Source: Hansfordia pulvinata
Lineage: Eukaryota > Ascomycota > Sordariomycetes > Xylariales
Assembly (NCBI GenBank): GCA_006538405.1
Contig: BJKQ01000015.1
Location: forward strand, 1,178,001-1,242,000
Reading direction: 5' to 3'
DNA length: 64,000 bases
Below the pieces are notes generated by a model that saw only the letters and a list, made by a program, of their open reading frames with translations, searched no databases and had not been told where the DNA came from. Positions 23,573-35,859 of the stretch are shown in pieces (within the stretch, counting starts at the first letter, position 1; each line of letters begins with the position of its first letter). The translations under genes and the position numbers were made by a program.

Positions 23573-25234
23573 ATGCTTCCCAGCAGAGGCTTCTCGATGG
23601 CGCGCCCGGGACTCGCCCCGGCCATGCGCCAAATCGTGCCGTCGCGCATTGCGGTAAAGAAAACCACCTTCACTACTACAACTGGCTGGCTCCTAAGGCT
23701 GCCCAATTGCGGTCTCGAGTCTCCCGCCTCCCTTCGCCTCTGGACCATTCGCTCGCCGCCACCTTTGTACTGACTGTTCTTTCTGCAGTCCCCTCGCTCC
23801 CTCCACATCTCTGCTCGACCTGTGTCGCGTGCCGCGACGACATCCCGTCTGGCCACATTGCGCAGTGACCATGCCGCCTCGTTGAGGCCCAGCTCTGCTG
23901 CTTTCTCTGCTGGCGCTGCTTCCGTCTTTTCCAGTCGCACGGGGGCCACTCGCAACTTGTCTCTGTGGCCGTTTTCCTCTCCGAAGCCTGAGACCCCGGC
24001 CGAGGCTTCCGCAGCTGCCACCGAACCGTTGACGCCTGCGCCTGCGCCGGCCACGGCCGCTGATGCTTCCGCAGCGATACCTGAGCAGGCTGCGGCATCG
24101 AACCCCCCTGCCTCCGACAGCTTCTCCGACCTGGACTTCGTCTCCATCGCCGATATCCCAGAGCAGATCGGCTACCTGAAAAGCCTTGGTCTGGACTTTG
24201 GCTATGGACCCACGTCTTGCGCCCAGTACTTCCTCGAACATGTCCATGTCTATTCAGGCATGCCTTGGTGGGGTTCCATCATAGCTGTCGCCGCCATTTG
24301 GCGTGCGGCTCTGTTCATGCCATCCGTCAAGGCCGCTCGCCACTCCGCGCTCATGAGCAAGACCCAAAACGATCCCAAATTCAAAGAACTCCGCGAACAG
24401 TTCAACGAGGCTACCTTCCGTACAAAGGACCAGCAGGCTGCCATGACTGCCCAGGCCCAGATGAAGGCCATGACCCGGGCCTCTGGCGCCAAATTCAGAT
24501 GGATTGGTGTCCCTATGCTGACGGTGCCCTTCTCCATTGGCATGTACCGTCTGCTGAGGGCCATGTCTGGTATCCCCGTGCCTGGCCTCGAGACGGGTGG
24601 CTTTCTCTGGGCCACTGACTTGACCATTCCCGACCCCTATTACATCCTGCCCATCCTCAATGTTGCTCTGGGTGTCGCCATGTTTCAGGTAAACCCGTCT
24701 CCTGCGCTTAACCTGTGGTGCTGACTACCTACTGAGGACGGTGTTGCTAATTCGAACGTCATCATGTAGTCCACCAGAAAGGCGAACAGTCTGGCCCCGC
24801 CTAACCCAATGATGGAGAACATGATGGGCTTCATGCGCTACGGCTTGCCCCCGATCATCTTTCTGTCCACATTTTGGCTTCCGGCCTCTGTCAACCTCTT
24901 CTTGGCCACTGTTTCGGCCGGTGCCGTGCTTCAGAGCACCGTCACCGTCACTCCTGCGTTCCGTCGCTGGGCTGACTTGCCCGCGCTGCCCACTGGCCCC
25001 CCGACCGTTCGCGCTACCGAGGCTGCCGCCGACAAGTGGCAGGCCCCCACCAGCGCCAAAGACCTCCGCGCGAAGCTGTCCGATGCCGGCAGCGGCCTGA
25101 CGGGCAAGGGCGAGAAGGTGAAGGGCTGGGAAAAGGCCACCGAGTACGAAGACAAGCGTGCGGCCGAGCTCAAGCAAAAGGAGGCGCGCCGTATGGAGGA
25201 CCTGAAAATGAAACGCGGCGGCAGACGCAGGTAG
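23573..25234 (+). CDS. oxa1: Mitochondrial inner-membrane insertase Oxa1
   Basis: YidC/Oxa1/Alb3-family insertase that places mitochondrially made and conservatively sorted proteins into the inner membrane. Exons 23573-23653, 23789-24688 and 24770-25234, all phase 0, encode 481 residues. Introns are GTAAAG..TGCAG and GTAAAC..TGTAG. The N-terminal ~90 residues are Arg/Ser/Ala-rich without acids, as expected of a matrix-targeting presequence. The core starts at ADIPEQIGYLKSLGLDFGYGP. Membrane segments include PWWGSIIAVAAIWRAALFMP, WIGVPMLTVPFSIGMYRLL, YILPILNVALGVAMFQ and GLPPIIFLSTFWLPASVNLF. The C-terminal tail is basic and helical (KGEKVKGWEKATEYEDKRA, ending KRGGRRR), matching the ribosome-binding tail of Oxa1 and arguing against Cox18. 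Confidence 0.94.
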
Positions 25235-26182
25235 GTCGCGACAACCTCGCCGGCTCTGCTCAATCGCGACCCGACCCCGGGCCTTCAGGAAAACCCCCAT
25301 TGTCCCCCGTCGCCCATGTCCCATGAAGTCGCCCAGCGACCACACGCTGAGATCCCCAGTCACGGTCCTGGTAATGCTATCATACTTGCAGCCGGCAAGA
25401 GGCGATCCAAACCCCAAGGCTGTCTGCTCTGGAAGAGGATGCCAGGTGGCTAGGAGCAAGGCGGGATGGTGCAAGTGTATGTATGAGTGTATATATGCCT
25501 TTTCGGCAACTAGATCATGGAGTCGATGCTTGTACCAGTAAAATCAAAGAAGTTCGCTATTCCATGTATTACATTCTCAGGATATAAGACGCCAATCACC
25601 TTGCACGACTGATCGACGTGTCGAAGCGAAAGCAACACGGCAATTGAACAAATATGACGCGGTCGGTACCTGGAACACTGGGAACGCTCTGGATTGTAGA
25701 ACGTACGGTTTGAAATGTTTGAAATGATAATATTCATTATGAATGAGTCGTAATATCTGATGGCATGACGTGAATCCAAGCTGAGAAGGCAGCACACTTG
25801 ACGGCAGTCCATGACGGTGCTCGTGTTCGTAGGACTGCGTTGCGAACTCATCCTGCCTCACCAGCACGCCCTGCCAGTGCTTCATCGCCTCTTAGCCGGC
25901 ACGTCCACTGCAGACGCATCATGCAGTGCGACATTGAAGACCCGCCCCCAAAGCCCTCAGCAGGTGAGGTCTTACTAAGAGATCATCAGAGGCAAGATAT
26001 TGTCAGAATCTCATGGTTTGGCGAATTATTTCATGATTCCCTGCCATGTCCCAAGGGGTAATTTCGCAGCTGTGCTTGCTCAAATCGCCCTTCTCCTGAC
26101 CCCCTTCACTCATGCTAGTCTGGCACTGTTGATACGAACAGTCGATGCCCAAAGAGGGGCGTTTTCGTTGTAATCGGGAACT
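25235..26182. other. Intergenic between convergent genes
   Basis: 948 bases with the 3' ends of oxa1 and urc4. The part at 25500-25800 is AT-rich. Nothing else was recognised. Confidence 0.45.
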
Positions 26183-28096
26183 CTAGAAGACAGTACCATC
26201 GGAGTCGATCAGGATAGGCGGCTCCTTCGTATTTGGTCTGCTGACCTCGGCAATCTCGCGTCCACCCTGTGGAGAAGTTAGTACAGACAAACATATATCA
26301 AATCCTGAGTATGATCGGACCGGGAGGAGCAAGATTCATACCTTCCAGCTTCCAGCCTCGAGAAGTTGCACCAGCGTCAGCTCATTGCCATTTAGCTCCT
26401 TTGACAGGGCAACGTTGACGTCGGCACAAAGTTTGTCGAGAAAACCAACAGTCACACCTCGCCACTCGACCACGACGTCGTCGCTCGGCTCAAACATGGG
26501 GGCCACCTCCACCCCCTTGGTGCTGGTTCGCCGGCAATAGTCGTCGTAATTCTGTAGTCCTCGCTCTTCATCTTGCGGCTTCAGCGTCAGAACTCCGAGA
26601 TCGATGAACAGCCCACCGTTGCGGTATTCAGGCAAGCCCGTGAGTAGCTCTGTTCCGGCGAATTGGATCTTGACCAGACTCTGCATGGGCTGCATGAGCG
26701 AGTAGGTCAACCACTGGGTGAGCTTGTGGAAAGGAAGAATGGATTCCCAGGCTGCTGTCGCGGGTGTGGTATTGGGGAAAGGCGAGAAGGTGGGCGATTG
26801 GGGTGTCGCGGATGGTTGCGGCATCGTCGTACAGGGCCATGCGTCGCCCAGTGAGACCCCATCGATAGCGGTGCGCGAAGACGGCCAGATGGACGACAGA
26901 CCGTTCATCAGCACATTCCAGAGCACCGGCAGGACGACGATGGGGGTGGATGTTGCTTGCGTCGTTGGGTGCGTGAGCAGGTAATCTGAGACGGAGAGTT
27001 AGCACATGTCTGTTTGCACTTGCATCCTGGCCGCCTCCACGATAGCTGCTGAACCCTTCAGGGGCGGTTTGCAACCGAGATATTCGTTCACTCACCCATC
27101 ATGTTTCCGGGCCGGCCATTCTCGCCAAAGAAATCCGTCTTCTCGGCGAGAGCTTTGCCCAGTCTCACAAGCAACTGTGTCCTTCCCTCGAGTCCTGCAA
27201 CGACATTTCCTTCGCGCGACTGCAGCCCCTTGGCCATATCCTCCACCTGGAGTTTCTGGAGGCCGTCCTTGTCCACCTGAAACTTGTTGCTTGGATTGCT
27301 CGAAAAGAGGCCCTAGACCGGATGAGTTAGGTACAGAGCAAACATATCAAGAGTCTACTTACGGCTTTGAACATCTCCAAGCTTGCCACGGCGAGGCCTT
27401 CAGACCGCCGGTAAATGCGACCATTCTCGGAACTCTTGAAACTCCACTGCGTTCCAGCACCCGCGTCCAGAAGAACGCTGACGAGGAAGAGGTCAATCAA
27501 GCGGCGGCATTTCTCATCGTTTCCAACAGTGTCGGGGAAAGTTGCAAGCAGGTTGGCAATGCGGTCCCGGCCGCCGACACAGAAGTGTTGATATCTGCCG
27601 TGACCGGGGATCGAGTTGAAAGGAGCATCGTAGTCGCGCTGTTGATCAGAGGTTAGCTTTGCACGATCCCGTGGCATTTGTATCCGGTAGCGACGTCAAT
27701 GGACATGGCGGGTAAGGACTGGCGCACCTTGATGATATTGCAGACAAAGCTCACGACGTCGGGGAATTTGGATAGATCAACATCGAAATGGTTGAGGTTG
27801 TTCTGTAAAGCCTTCTCGGCAATGACCTTGGAGCGCTCTCGGACGGCGCCGAGGCTGCGCAAGTAGCCGGCGGCGTCGAGGGTGGGATCCGGGGGCTTGG
27901 GCAAGCTGTAGCGCGGAAGCTGTGGCGTTACGGGAGTCGCCGGAGTCTGGGGGACGCTGGTGGCGGAGACGCGGTTGGTGAGGCTGCGGGCGGCCGAGAT
28001 GGGACTTTTGACGTTGGAGCTTTCTGACTCCATGCTGGCGGTATCGAATTTTCCTGAACCTTTGGGGGATCTGGGTTTCCGAGAGAAGAGTCCCAT
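26183..28096 (-). CDS. urc4: DUF1688 protein, uracil catabolism protein Urc4-like
   Basis: Member of DUF1688, the family of URC4 from Lachancea kluyveri, needed for the URC route of uracil catabolism; the reaction it performs is not settled. Five exons: 28096-27728, 27638-27363, 27312-27096, 26985-26342 and 26266-26183. All donors are GT (GTGCGC, GTAAGT, GTGAGT, GTATGA), acceptors are CAG/TAG, and phases are consistent, giving 529 residues. A disordered N-terminus (MGLFSRKPRSPKG) precedes the domain. Within it are FPDVVSFVCNIIKRDYDAPF, IPGHGRYQHF, RRLIDLFLVSVLLDAGAGTQW (characteristic of the family), RSEGLAVASLEMF, GRPGNMMDYLL and LPEYRNGGLFIDLGVL. The end is TKEPPILIDSDGTVF. No other URC gene lies in the window. 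Confidence 0.9.
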
Positions 28097-31000
28097 TGTG
28101 CAAAAGGAAGAGAGGGGCGCGGGGGGGCTGGCAAAAGAAAGGGCGGCCACAGGGCGTCGGCGGGGGGCACGGAGGCGGGAGCGGAGGCGGGGAGGCAGGC
28201 GAGGGGAAAGGCGGGCGTGCGGTCACGAGAGGTGGGGTGCGCGTGAGGTGTGTTGCAGTCGGCACTGGCAAATAGAGCCGCGGGCAGCTAGAGACAGGAC
28301 GGGCTTGTCTCAGATTTTGAGGGGATGCTGGGCGGTTGATTGGGGCAAACAGGCAAGACAGTCAGTGGCGCTGACGACTATCAGGCGACATCCAAGACAG
28401 CGGGCGAGCGGGCAGGCGCGGCGCAGCCAGTGGTGGGGTCGACGGGCGAGCGAGCGAGTGCCTGGAGGCCCAAGAAGGGGCAGCGTGATGTGACAAGGAC
28501 GTGATGCGAGGCACGGCAGTATCCAAAGACCGGGTGCGGCGGCGTCGGAGAAGGGCCGGGATTGGTGGTTGGCGGCAGTCTATCTCACGCGTATCTGTCT
28601 GGATCTATTCGTATCGGCAGGCGGCTGCTTGGTGTAGGTCTTGCCCGGATCCGCAGGACAGGGGGGTGTTGCTTGTACGATCGGTGGGCGGGCGAGACAG
28701 AATGGCAGTCGAATAGGCGGAGGGCACGCAGATGAGGTTATGTGTGTCGTGCCACAGCACGCTGCCTCAGGCACGAAAAGAGGGAGAAGCAAGGCCGGCG
28801 ATAAACAGCAGTGCGACGAGACGGAGGGGGGTCGGACAGAAGTGGAGGAGAGGGGAGGCGAGGTGAGGCTCGAGGCGAGTGTTTAAAGCGAGTCAAAGCG
28901 CGGTTCCGGGCCGGCCAACACTCAATTGACTGGGACTTGGGTGCTGCCCGGGTACGGGTACACGGGACTTACATTTCAGGGGTGACAAGACCGTGTCCGG
29001 GCTAGGGGCTTAGGAGGTAGATGTACGTTGCTAGTGCGAGGAGGTAGCAGGTTAGGAGACCTCGAGCACGTCGATACATGATACATGTGGTATTGGATGG
29101 AGGTTTGTCGCTTCCACCACGGCTTAGTCTCGACAGGCCCAAAGTACCATGCCTGCTGGCTGCAGGTACCGCAGGGACTGTAAGCCGACCACAGCAACGT
29201 TGAGCAAGGGGAGGCACATGCATGTGGATGGACAAGGTGCTCATATTCGCGGACAATCCACGTATGCATGCATGTGAGTTCAGGTATATCCATAACAAGG
29301 TGATGGCATTGTGGGTTGTATCGGCGACTACCAATGCTCTCTGTAGGTACTTTTATGTGGTCATTTTCGCAGTGGTACCCTGTGTGAGGCCGACCGGAAC
29401 TGAGGGACTCTTAAAAGCGAGGGTTGGGTGCAACGTACACCCGATCTAAGAAGTCATTCATGGGTTCGTTGAATTGTTGGTGTGGTAACTGAGAACTAGA
29501 GTGTGGTGCGAGTTACTTATGTGCTCAGGTTCCATGGACGTGCCTGATTTTGATCCATATCCTCCGTATTGGAAGCTGGCGCGCCCATCCCGAGAATTGC
29601 AAGTATGCGCAATACCTCAGCGCCCACACATCATGAATGGATGGTATGGATCCATGACATTGAACGCACATGCAAGGCACGGAGGAACACGTCGTACCGC
29701 AACACTGCCGCGACCCACGGGCTGGATGGAGCTGGAGGGCAATAGAACTACGAGGAACTGATTGCGCGCTACATGGCCACGAGTACAAGTACCTTATCAG
29801 CAGTCAACCACAACCCAGCACACCAGCGTCCAAGCTCCGGAAGCATCAGCTGGCGATGAATTTATATCCGCAGGAACGCATGGACCGACTGCGTGGTGTA
29901 GGACAGAACTCTTGAGACTGGCTCAGTAGCAGGCTGGGCATGGCTTGACACGAGCGTGTAAAGTGACCCGAATCAGAGCATTGCTGACGATTGTCAAGAG
30001 ACGACTGACGAGTGACTAGACCCCTCCACGATGGATGAATGCAGGCCCTAGCGGCAGACTGGGACTTCGAAGCTCGATCATGGTCCAACCGGGGGCATCA
30101 GACGACACCCAGTTGACCCGAACGGCCTCCGCCGATGGGGCTCCGGGATCTCGAGATGAGGGGCTGTCCCTGGAAGCCCAGAGGGGGCGGAGGCTGCTAT
30201 CCCGAATAGAGGCCTAGCCCCGCGGGACTGACATCCACAGAGCCCGCTCTGTCCGTCTGTCCATCCCGGATCCCAGGAACCCATCAACCCCATACTTATT
30301 ACGATTACAGGGGACCATGCCGCTCGCCCACGGGCCCGATTTGCGGCCATGGACTGCGATAGCCCGAGCCTGTGCGACCAACAGGTGCTGCTGTAGACTC
30401 ACTCAGTGCTGTTTTGCGTCTTGCCATTAGTGGATTCTCAGATCCAGCCAAGGAGGGCTCTGGTTGACGCAAAGAACACTGGCTCTTGATGTCGCCTGGG
30501 CACGTCAGGTCAGCTGCCAGCTGACAGGACGAGTGCCGTATCAGGGACGCCTCTTCAAGCCGAGGGCCTCCCCATGTCAAGACACTTGGTCCTGGCGTCT
30601 GACATCCCGATATATCTGCAAATGACCCCTCCCTGATGATCGACGTGGGACAAGCATCGCGGCATGGTCTGCGCGCGTTCTCTATTTGTACTTGTATGAC
30701 GAACGAACGTGTGCTGTCAAGTTGGACTAGGCGACAGAGAGGGCACGGATCCGATGCAGCTGTGCGATGAGCACTTCTGCCTCGAGCGACTAGCCCGATC
30801 GCGTATCCGCGCGCCAATTCTTGCCCTGGCACTCCAAGGTCGGGCGTTTAGCTTGCTTTCCAGGGGGCTACACTGTCGAAATGCTCCCAACCGCCGGCCA
30901 AAGCGCAAGTTGTGCTATCCGACGAGTTGGTGGACAAGTCGAGCATTACCCGAACATGATCTGGGTGCAGCCGTGGCACCCTTGCTTAGTCGCCTTGCGC

Positions 31001-34000
31001 AGCCCAGCCCGTGCTCGGGCAGAGGCTCCCCTCTATTCAAGCCCATCTTCTGACCGTCCGAGCGGCCATCCCCGCGGCAAATTCCAGCTTCACGGGCCAG
31101 AGCCTGTCTCAGCGCGATGGGCACCTCGCGCCAACGCGGCCTCACCATCTCGGACAACATCCCCAAAGCCTGTGACAATACCCCGTCGCCGATGCATCGT
31201 CACAGGCGCTCACTTGCACGGGTCGACCGACCAACGCGACATGGCTGAAAATTTGCGCGGTATGACCAATCGCCCGTGGGCCCCTGCCATTTCGCGAATG
31301 CTCATCGCCCGCCGGGTGCGATGTGACCTGATCAGTATGCGGTCGCCCATGTCGAATGTACGCGTACCATTGGGCGAGCATGAGGAGAGAGCATAGCGTT
31401 CCAGAGACACGGATCGTTGCCCCTGAGCAATTTGCAGGAGGTGATCATCCATCTCGTACCTGAACTTTGTTGCATGCCCGTTGCCAGTAACGAAAATCCG
31501 CGTTAGGCACATTTGCAGGCCCAGCCGGTGATTAGCCAAGATTGGCGATTCCGCAAGGTCGGGAACGCAGGCGGAGGCTCAACGACCCTGGTTACCCGCC
31601 CTATTGGCGGTAGAACTCCTGCTACCCCCCGTGCCCCCTGTATCCCCTTGGTTCGGAAGGGGAACAAGGATCGGGCGAGGTGGAGATGGAGCAAGCTCGG
31701 ACTACGGGCTCGTGCGGGCCTTTATCCGTGCAAGGCTTCCACCACATCTTTACCGTCGTCAAGGGAGCAAGTATGGGGTCAGTGGGAACCGGTGAACGGC
31801 CGGACCCTCCCCATTCGACGAGTGAGCAGGCAACATCTCTTCTGTAAAGCCTCACGCATAGCCATTTCTATATAATGTACGATGCCTGTGCCCCGGGTCG
31901 CAGCGCGAAGCTTCGACTTTCGACACCTATGATTGCACAGGCGGTTGAATCCATTACTGCATGCCTAGGCGACCGAGGCCAACTGGAAAACCTGGCATTT
32001 TGTGCCATGGGCTGGTTTAGCAGCACAGCCGTGACATCGCCCCTGTATACCAAGTAGGCTGACAGTCGTACGTAACGATTCAGTTACCACATATGAATGC
32101 TTGAGGGGCTCGCAGCCCATGGCAGGGGGCGCTGGGCTGGCCTCGTCTTCCTAGGGTGGTTCTCGTTGGGTCTGGTGCACAGAGCTCTCACTACCTTCTC
32201 CGATCTGAGGACACCCGTCATCAAGCAAGCATACGAGTACGAGTACTGTCCATTTGGACTGATAGCACTGATAAGGATCCCACCGCGTCGTCTCAAGCGT
32301 GTTCCGGTAGCAAGGCGGAGAAGAAGAGGGATAAATATTCGTTGCTGTCGCGGGGCGAAAACTTGACAGGAGGAATCGATAGAGTGGCAGAATGGTAATG
32401 ATAAACCAGGCTATTGGGTCGAAGTTTGGACTTTCCTCATTTGGAGGCTGCCCCTGGATCGGGGCCAGGGATGCCCCTGAGGGCTCCCTCGCTATTAGGC
32501 TGCCCTGGCCCGGCTTCTCAAGCACCAGAGCTTTTGTGCCGCTCTCTCTCTGCTGTGGCGTGCGTACCCGAAGGTCCTCACCCGAATCGAGTCGGTGCTC
32601 TGGCTGACTCCCGTGTACAATAGCTGCAGGTATGGAGCATACTCCCGATTGGAGTCAAACGGTCATCTGGCAAGGGTGCGACAAAGTCACCGAATCGTTG
32701 GCGGAGCTGCCACCTCTACCGACTCTCAATCGAGACAACCCCGAACTTTTGCTACAAGAGTTGCCTTCAGGCGGTACCCTGACCTTCTCACTAGTCGGTC
32801 CGCGCAGAGCTTCTTCATTGAGGTACGCCTTGAAGCTACCTAATGTACAGATACGCAGAGAAGGACACAGACCGGACCCGCAATCAAATATCTGCGCGGC
32901 TGCCCTGCGGGTGCTTTCATCACGATGAGCTCTCAAGGCTGGGAGGCTCAGGACAGGTGCCACAGTAGGCGGGCGGGTTCATCGCATGACGGATGAAGAG
33001 GAAAACCGCAAAAGCGACTAGGCGTTTCGCCACGTGAGGGCCGATTGATGATCTCGCAATCGGGGGATAGCGCTGGATCTGGCGACTACACAATGAAGCC
33101 GAAGCCACGCGACAGGCTGTGAATCTTCCTGGGAAGATCCATGTGGGCGGCTATGTCGATTCTGCCACGCATCAGGACTTGCAGGTCTCAGTGGAAGTAA
33201 GAGACTCGCACCGACTCACGTCAGGTAACGGTCGGTGGGACCGGGACCCCAAGACGCCATTTGCCCGGCGTGGCGCCGAGTGCCCATGGCCGCGCATCTG
33301 CGTACCTCCTAAGGTAAGTACCTTTATGTACGATTCTAGAGGTATGCGGTCCTGGGAAGACTAGAGCGCACTCGTACATCTGGGTGTACCAGGAGTGCAG
33401 TCCCACAGTCCTGGCGTTCGCGCTCAGGAAGCATCACAAGTTTGTTGCAGCTCGCCCAGATTACTGGGAACCTGCTGCCAGCTGTTGGCAGAGACTTATT
33501 AGGCGCGGTTCGGCACTCTGTGTCTTTGAGACGGGGGCTGCCACGCATGGTCTGGCTCTGTCAGATTCAGACTGCCACCATTATCTTTGGGGTGTGAGAG
33601 CGGCGTTGGACGCTCACTCGTGTAAGCTGTCAATGGAGACAGATCTGTACCCAGTTCCGGGAAAGAGTAAGGGAATGAGCCCCGAGCTTGGCCTGGTTGG
33701 CCAACAAAGGCGCTCTTGCCGTACAATCAGTCGTAGACGCATGGTCAGCGAGCCCACCGAGCTGTAGCCGACGTTGAAGTGGCTGTAAGAATCCATGACC
33801 TCGCGAGTGACGGACAGTCCAAGTCACACCCGGCCTGACGAATCTCCGGGCTAGCCACGGCGTCGTGAATGACTCGTGCATGCGTTCGCTTCCTTAGGGT
33901 CGCTTAGGACTGCGTCACCAGTAGTGCCGTAGTCCGCCACTAACGACCATTCGTTTGGCCCCAGAGCACAGTTTCCCACCGGCTGGCTAGCGCCGGATAC

Positions 34001-34703
34001 GCAGTACTCGTAATGAGGTAAGTTAGGTGGTTGAGGCCGGGCAATCTTTGGTAGAGACACGCGATACTCGGCTGGGCAAGGGTCCAAAGCGCTTTGACAG
34101 TCTGATTCCCTTGACAGCACGTGCGGGAAACGTGGCCGGGTTGCGGGCTCGTTTTCTTGGCATCTCCAGGTAAAGAGGCAGTTTTTGCGAAGGCGTCGGA
34201 ATCGACCGCACACATTTGGCTTCCGGCGCCGGATGCTTATTTCCGTCGGAACCACCATCATCGAGTGGCGAAGCGATGCAAGCCAGCCGGGCGCCGCTGG
34301 TTGCGACCCGGGCGCAGGGGCGCTACACGCAGAAGGATCGGGATCAGAGGCGACGCTCGGGGGCTTGTTTCTATGAATGTCTTCTCCGTGGCAAGCAACG
34401 CCCCGTCACCTTGGCGCCGGCCCCCTGCCAATGCCGAAGCGGCCGGGTTGCCAGCATGCAGGCACGCATATGCATTCATTCCGCTGATCATGCATGGTGA
34501 AGACTGACAGATCGTTCAATGTATTCAGGTCTTGGGCAGACATTGGACCGCCTCAATGCACTATCCACGCACTCAGCCTGGTTATTCGACTCGAATGCAA
34601 TCTCTCTAACCAGCTTGCGCTCGCTTTGTCCTCATCTCTCCGTTCTCAGTCTTTGCCCACCAGTGATGCAACGAAGCAATCACAGCAGCCAAGTCCCAGT
34701 CAC
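28097..34703. other. Gene-poor 6.6-kb stretch
   Basis: No supportable gene in 6.6 kb despite many open frames. The longest (for example 30305-30832 minus and 30821-31396 plus) overlap each other on opposite strands and give Arg/Pro/Ser-rich translations without motifs. GC content is near that of the flanks, so this is not an AT-rich RIP block. There are several TGCATGCA-type palindromes near 29215-29280. No tRNA, rRNA, satellite or transposon was recognised. Confidence 0.4.
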
Positions 34704-35252
34704 TCATTCCGCCGAGTGAGGAACCCCCCCGTGCATGACCTGCCATGCCATGTTCTTGACTTTGTCAGTCAGTCCTGGGCCGTCGGCTCGAACCACTACC
34801 GCATGACGGTAAGATGACTCCCATTTCTCTGTGCAGCTGCCTGGTTGACCGTCTTTCGAACAGACATGGCATCTCGGATCGTTATCGGGCCGGGCGTCTT
34901 CGCTCGGTACAAACCAGGTCACCTTTCCGACGACTGATTCATCTCCAAGCACTGGGGCCTCCCCATTGTCCAACGACGTTATTGCTGTCTCTAGAAAGGT
35001 CGTTGCGGCCTGCGGCTCCTCGAAAAAGTATAACCCATAGTGTTTTTGCAGACCTAAAACAGCAAACTTTCCCTTCTTTTCGATTTCGTCGAGGTCCTTG
35101 ACTTGGTTCTCTTGCACAAACCAAGGCTCTTTCATAAAGTCATTGTCGGCAAATATGGTGACGGTGGGGTTGGTCCGTGGAGATATGACTGAAGAAGTAG
35201 CAACTCCTAGCCAAAACGCACCGAGGCTCAAAGAAACTGGTGGGATATGCAT
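34704..35252 (-). CDS. Small secreted protein, unknown
   Basis: Single-exon candidate of 182 residues that I cannot assign to a family. The chosen start MHIPPVSLSLGAFWLGVATSS is a signal peptide; the frame extends 15 codons further upstream, but that would bury the signal. The mature part has balanced charge and the codon use of a real gene: VTIFADNDFMKEPWFVQENQVKDLDEIEKKG, then KHYGLYFFEEPQAATTFLETAITSLDN and VVGKVTWFVPSEDA. Three cysteines cluster in PRCHVCSKDGQPGSC. A TATAAAG element lies 116 bases upstream on the same strand. It stands alone inside a gene-poor region, which is common for lineage-specific secreted or effector-type proteins. No function is claimed. Confidence 0.6.
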   Translation of the reverse strand: MHIPPVSLSLGAFWLGVATSSVISPRTNPTVTIFADNDFMKEPWFVQENQVKDLDEIEKKGKFAVLGLQKHYGLYFFEEPQAATTFLETAITSLDNGEAPVLGDESVVGKVTWFVPSEDARPDNDPRCHVCSKDGQPGSCTEKWESSYRHAVVVRADGPGLTDKVKNMAWQVMHGGVPHSAE

Positions 35253-35367
35253 TTTAAAACAATGAACCATATACTGAATTTTTTTGAAGTATGCCACCGA
35301 GCAATGATATGTGGTAAACCTGTCTGATCCTCCAAGGGTTTCGAGCCGACTTGGGCCATGGCACTAG

Positions 35368-35375
35368 CTTTATAA
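35368..35375 (-). promoter_or_regulatory. TATA-like element of the small secreted protein gene
   Basis: On the minus strand this reads TTATAAAG, about 116 bases before the ATG at 35252, a reasonable distance for a core promoter. It supports the choice of that ATG. Confidence 0.35.
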
Positions 35376-35795
35376 GAATGATGGATTGCCCGGCGAGCAT
35401 AACGCTCCGCCCGGTCCTTTTCTCGCCGGGGGAGCCGGGGCAATCTCAACGTCGCCACAACTATGTCCCGTGCGGGCTCTTGCTTGCGGTCTGGCGCGCG
35501 GGATATAAGCGGAGGGGCTGATTCAGGCCGACCACGTGTGCTAAGAGTGGCAAACCGTGCAGCGCACCAACGACAAATCTGGCTTTCAGCAGCGTTGCAA
35601 GGTACGCGAGGCACGGAGTCCTTGCATCGGGCCTGGCCTTGATGGAATCATATTCTTCTTCCAGACCGTTTCGTCCGACGACCTGCGCATCTCGGTCCAA
35701 GGTTCATTCAGAGTATCCCTCAGGCTGACGAGACAACAAGCTGACTCGCCGCCGCTCCCGTCATCAAATTGCGGATATATCATATACCTATGACG

Positions 35796-35859
35796 TTGCC
35801 ATGTGTTGGAGCTCCAGTTCATAGCTATTGCCATGTGTTGGAGCTCCAGTTCATAGCTA
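35796..35859. repeat. Perfect 2 x 32-bp tandem duplication
   Basis: The 32-base unit beginning TTGCCATGTGTTGGAG and ending TCATAGCTA occurs twice in a row without mismatch (35796-35827 and 35828-35859). Perfect identity implies a recent replication-slippage event. It is too short for RIP to act on. Confidence 0.9.

Noticed and set aside
23455..24147. 230-codon minus-strand frame
   Set aside because: Antisense of oxa1 exon 2 and its presequence; Ala/Gly-rich shadow.
30821..31396. 191-codon plus-strand frame
   Set aside because: No motif, biased composition, overlapped by minus-strand frames of equal quality.
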